DNA of 15,518 nt from an uncultured beta proteobacterium (GTDB taxonomy: Bacteria; Pseudomonadota; Gammaproteobacteria; Burkholderiales; Rhodocyclaceae), in assembly GCA_903930395.1 (NCBI GenBank), contig CAIYYE010000335.1:1-15518 (forward strand). Reading direction: 5' to 3'. Positions 13,347-15,518 of the stretch are shown here, one piece after another (the first letter of the stretch is position 1; each line of letters starts with the position of its first letter). The notes below the pieces were generated by a model. That model was not told the origin of the DNA, made no database searches, and saw nothing but the letters and a program-made list of their open reading frames with translations. The position numbers and the translations under genes were made by a program.

Positions 13347-14497
13347 TTGCCGGCCACCGGGGTGTTTGCACCAGCCGGGGCCGGGGCTGCCGCCGGCACA
13401 CCCTCACCGACCGGACGGACGGCGGCGCCTTCGCGCAGTTTCAACTGGCCGGCCGTAACCACGACGTCACCTTCAGCCAAGCCCTCGACCACCTCGACCT
13501 GCGCCGCACGGCGCACGCCCAGCTTGACCTTGGTCATCACTGCCTTGCCCTCGACCACCTTGAAGACTGCCGGCTGGCCGCCGGCCACAATCGCCTGCTC
13601 GGGCACCATGAGGACAGCCTTGCGCTCGCCGAAGAGCAAACGGACGCGGACGAACATGCCGGGCCGCAATTTGCCCTTGGCGTTGTCGAGCCGGGCGCGG
13701 GCCGAAATGGAGCGGCCATTCTGGTCGACCATGGGATCGATGGCGTCGAGCACAGCCTTGAAGCGCTCGCCAGGCAGTGCGTCGGTCGCCACTTCGACGA
13801 CCTGCCCCTTTTGGATGCGACCCAGATAGGTTTCCGGCAGCCTGAAATCGACACGCAGCGTGGCGACATCCTCGATATTGATGAGCTCCTGGCCATCCTT
13901 GAGATAATCGCCGACGCTCACATTGCGCAGCCCGACCATGCCGGCAAACGGTGCCTTGATCCGCATCTTCGCGGCCTTGGCTTCAGCCAGTTGAACGGCG
14001 GCTTCCTGCACCTTCAGGGTCGCGGCCGAACTGTCGAGCGCCTGCTGACTGAGGAACTTCTTGCCGACCAGCTCGACATTCCGGTCGTAGCTGCTCCGGG
14101 CCAGCGCCAGATTGGCCCGGGCCTGCTGCAATTCCGCTTCCTGAATCGCGGCGTCAAGAAAGACGAGCACCGTGCCTTTGGCGACCACCGCACCATCCTT
14201 GAAACCAATCGCGGCAACGCGTCCGGCCGTTTCCGGGCGCAGCACGACGGATTCGTTCGATTTCAGGGTGCCGACGGCGCCTACGTCATCGGCAAAGTCG
14301 CTGGCGACGGCACGCGCCACTTCAACCGCCGTCGGAAAACTCGCGGGCGCCCCGCCGGCAGCCGGCTTGCCGGGTTCTCCGGCCGGTGCGCTCGGCCCGC
14401 CAGCCGGCGCCCGATTGGCGGTGTAGGCGTAGTAGCTCAGCCCTGCCATACCGGCAAGCGCAATGGCGATGATTCCGAAACGGGTATTTTTGTTCAT
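13343..14497 (-). CDS. RND efflux periplasmic adaptor (membrane fusion protein)
   Basis: The 384-aa protein bridges the RND pump to an outer-membrane channel. It has an N-terminal hydrophobic segment (about 8-25) with no lipobox, a Pro/Gly/Ala-rich linker (29-53), and the classic split lipoyl domain: first half around RPETAGRVAAIGFKDGAVV (87-105), second half KAPFAGMVGLRNVSVGDYLK (181-200). Between them lies an alpha-hairpin (about 116-178). Beta-barrel and membrane-proximal domains follow (LRPGMFVRVRLLFGERKAV, 277-294; GLAEGDVVVTAGQLKLREGA, 339-358). The C-terminus is Ala/Pro-rich. I chose the ATG at 14497; an in-frame TTG at 14509 would add only four residues. There is no strong Shine-Dalgarno. 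Upstream lie a candidate promoter and inverted repeats. The stop overlaps the RND start. Confidence 0.94.
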   Translation of the reverse strand: MNKNTRFGIIAIALAGMAGLSYYAYTANRAPAGGPSAPAGEPGKPAAGGAPASFPTAVEVARAVASDFADDVGAVGTLKSNESVVLRPETAGRVAAIGFKDGAVVAKGTVLVFLDAAIQEAELQQARANLALARSSYDRNVELVGKKFLSQQALDSSAATLKVQEAAVQLAEAKAAKMRIKAPFAGMVGLRNVSVGDYLKDGQELINIEDVATLRVDFRLPETYLGRIQKGQVVEVATDALPGERFKAVLDAIDPMVDQNGRSISARARLDNAKGKLRPGMFVRVRLLFGERKAVLMVPEQAIVAGGQPAVFKVVEGKAVMTKVKLGVRRAAQVEVVEGLAEGDVVVTAGQLKLREGAAVRPVGEGVPAAAPAPAGANTPVAGK

Positions 14498-14512
14498 GGC
14501 TATCAGCAAAGG

Positions 14513-14535
14513 GTCAGACTGACCGGGAAGTCAGT
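14513..14535. promoter_or_regulatory. Operator-like inverted repeats in the efflux operon leader
   Basis: Three copies of one half-site occur in 22 bases. GTCAG-A-CTGAC (14513-14523) is a perfect palindrome around one base, and ACTGAC-N6-GTCAGT (14518-14535) is a perfect 6-base inverted repeat that shares the middle copy. On the minus strand this lies just downstream of the predicted transcription start, between the -10 element and the ATG at 14497, a usual place for a repressor operator. A hairpin in the mRNA leader is the alternative. TetR-family repressors commonly control RND pumps, but none is encoded in this window. Confidence 0.45.
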
Positions 14536-14544
14536 AAAAATCGG

Positions 14545-14574
14545 ATTGTAACGAAGCTGCTGATATCGCAGCAA
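14545..14574 (-). promoter_or_regulatory. Candidate promoter of the efflux operon
   Basis: Reading the minus strand, TTGCTG (14574 to 14569) and TACAAT (14550 to 14545) are separated by 18 bases. The -10 matches 5 of 6 positions and the -35 matches 3 of 6. Expected transcription start is near 14538, giving a leader of about 40 bases. Between the two hexamers lies a second inverted repeat, GCTGC-N7-GCAGC (14556-14572). The -35 is only about 5 bases upstream in sequence from the end of the RlpA-like gene, so the pump can be transcribed independently of purM. Confidence 0.5.
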
Positions 14575-14578
14575 AAAA

Positions 14579-15226
14579 TCAGCCACCAACATCCGGCAGC
14601 AATTCAGGAAAGGTGGGCAATTGACCGCAGGACGGACATTCCGGTTCGGGCTCGAAAGCCGCCTGACAGGCGGCCCCGCCATGCTCCCGCCAGCCGTCCT
14701 TCACAGGCGCGACGCTGACAAAGACGACACCTGCCCGAATCATGCCCAGGTATTCGGCCACGCTGCGCGAAACGTCGATGATGCGTTTTCGGTGCTTCGC
14801 GTGCATCCGGTCATTGACCTTGACGATGGCGCAACGATCGTTGTCCATGCGCCGGACGGCGAGCATGGTACCGAGCGGAAAGCGGTTGCTGGCGGCCGTG
14901 AACAAGCGGACATCGAAGCGTTCGCCAGTAGAGGTCTTGCGTCCCTGAAACTTGTTTCCGTAGAAACTGGCGTGGCCATGCAGGCCGGGGACGCCATCCT
15001 CGAGCAGGTCAGCCGGCCCGAATTCCGGCGCCGAGGACAGGGGGCGCGACGCATTTCTCGCCTGCTTTTTGCCCTCTTTGGGCTGCGCCGCCTTATGCAC
15101 CGTTTTGTGCGACGGCTTCTTGCTCGCCGCCCAGACGGGCGACCAGCCGTTCAGCAACAACAGGCCGCAGACAAGCGCCGCGACCCGCCACTGCCATTTA
15201 GACAACCAGTGTCTGCGCTTCGTCAC
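14579..15226 (-). CDS. RlpA-like septal ring lytic transglycosylase-type protein (double-psi beta-barrel)
   Basis: The 215-aa protein has a type I signal peptide (core [11 protein letters not shown], cleavage near VWAA at 31-34), a Lys-rich linker (35-58) and a double-psi beta-barrel domain of the RlpA type (about 80-175). Its motifs are [20 protein letters not shown], then [30 protein letters not shown] and YLGMIRAGV. RlpA proteins bind or cleave peptidoglycan lacking stem peptides. The conserved TAAH motif reads TAAS here (Ser113), while Asp139 in VNDR is kept, so catalysis is doubtful. There is no SPOR domain; the C-terminus has three Cys (187, 197, 200), two as CPSC. The start is uncertain: GTG at 15226 has AGGG 9 bases upstream and overlaps purM by 29 bases; TTG at 15205 is an alternative. 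No in-frame ATG gives a sensible signal peptide. Confidence 0.82.
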   Translation of the reverse strand: MTKRRHWLSKWQWRVAALVCGLLLLNGWSPVWAASKKPSHKTVHKAAQPKEGKKQARNASRPLSSAPEFGPADLLEDGVPGLHGHASFYGNKFQGRKTSTGERFDVRLFTAASNRFPLGTMLAVRRMDNDRCAIVKVNDRMHAKHRKRIIDVSRSVAEYLGMIRAGVVFVSVAPVKDGWREHGGAACQAAFEPEPECPSCGQLPTFPELLPDVGG

Positions 15227-15518
15227 CCGAACGCGCCCTGATCTTGCCGATGCGATAGACCGCCTCGCCCTGCGCCTTGAGTTCGGCCATCGCCGCATCG
15301 GCATCAGCCGCGGCAACAACGATCACGAGGCCGATACCGCAGTTGAAGACGCGGTGCATTTCGTTTTCGGCCACATTGCCTTCGGCCTGCATCCAGTCGA
15401 ACAGCTTGGGACGCGGCCAGGCTGCCATTTCCAGCTCGGCCACGGTGTTTTCCGGCAGGACGCGCGGCACGTTTTCGAGCAGGCCGCCGCCGGTAATGTG
15501 GGCCATGCCCTTGATCGC
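15198..15518 (-). CDS. purM: Phosphoribosylformylglycinamidine cyclo-ligase (AIR synthetase), C-terminal part
   Basis: PurM closes the imidazole ring, converting formylglycinamidine ribonucleotide to aminoimidazole ribonucleotide with ATP, the fifth step of de novo purine synthesis. Only the C-terminal 106 codons are in the window; the 5' part lies beyond the right edge. The visible sequence [19 protein letters not shown] is the hallmark C-terminal motif, followed by [15 protein letters not shown] and the closing [19 protein letters not shown]. Because the gene is cut, nothing can be said of its start or promoter. The RlpA-like gene begins inside its 3' end and is probably co-transcribed. Confidence 0.96.
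   Translation of the reverse strand, partial: AIKGMAHITGGGLLENVPRVLPENTVAELEMAAWPRPKLFDWMQAEGNVAENEMHRVFNCGIGLVIVVAAADADAAMAELKAQGEAVYRIGKIRARSGDEAQTLVV

Noticed and set aside
14498..14509. TTG start for the membrane fusion protein
   Set aside because: It adds only Met-Leu-Ile-Ala before a proper ATG and has no better ribosome-binding site.
1..15518. A mobile or defence island
   Set aside because: I found no integrase, transposase, tRNA boundary, direct-repeat pair or change in base composition. Nearly all genes are ordinary core genes.

Overview
The window reads as chromosomal core sequence from a GC-rich betaproteobacterium. A Rhodocyclales member (Azonexus/Dechloromonas/Azoarcus-like) is my best guess. 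The basis is protein character, a MutL of the endonuclease type, and a GC-rich intergenic element that I remember as dispersed in betaproteobacteria. No database was consulted. I see no rRNA or tRNA gene, insertion sequence, prophage, CRISPR array or compositional island.

Layout. (1) Positions 1-4400, minus strand, is a tightly packed run, in transcription order: DedA-family membrane protein, lipoprotein of unknown function, purN, DUF3108 envelope protein, RsmB/NOP-type RNA methyltransferase, and the first 37 codons of a probable mechanosensitive channel. Four of the five junctions overlap or sit within a few bases. The exception is a gap of about 80 bases before the methyltransferase that holds a structured repeat. 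(2) Positions 4444-7887, plus strand: mutL, a TonB/TolA-like protein and two small genes I cannot name. (3) 7892-9238, minus strand: an HDOD protein with a degenerate EAL-like N-terminus, divergent from miaA (9358-10302, plus). (4) 10299-15518, minus strand: the 3' end of purM, an RlpA-like double-psi beta-barrel protein, then a membrane fusion protein and an RND efflux pump. The pump pair has its own candidate promoter and operator-like inverted repeats.

How the genes relate. purM and purN encode de novo purine enzymes but lie about 12 kb apart. mutL and miaA act in mismatch repair and tRNA modification. The MFP-RND pair should form the inner-membrane part of a tripartite exporter that needs an outer-membrane channel encoded elsewhere. 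The lipoprotein, DUF3108, TonB-like and RlpA-like products point to the envelope.

I did not find a clearly new multi-gene system. The best leads are regulatory or residue-level: a 9-bp hairpin that buries the methyltransferase Shine-Dalgarno site, a palindromic -10 element shared by dedA and a possibly leaderless mutL, inverted repeats over the efflux promoter, and altered conserved residues in MutL, MiaA and the RlpA-like protein.
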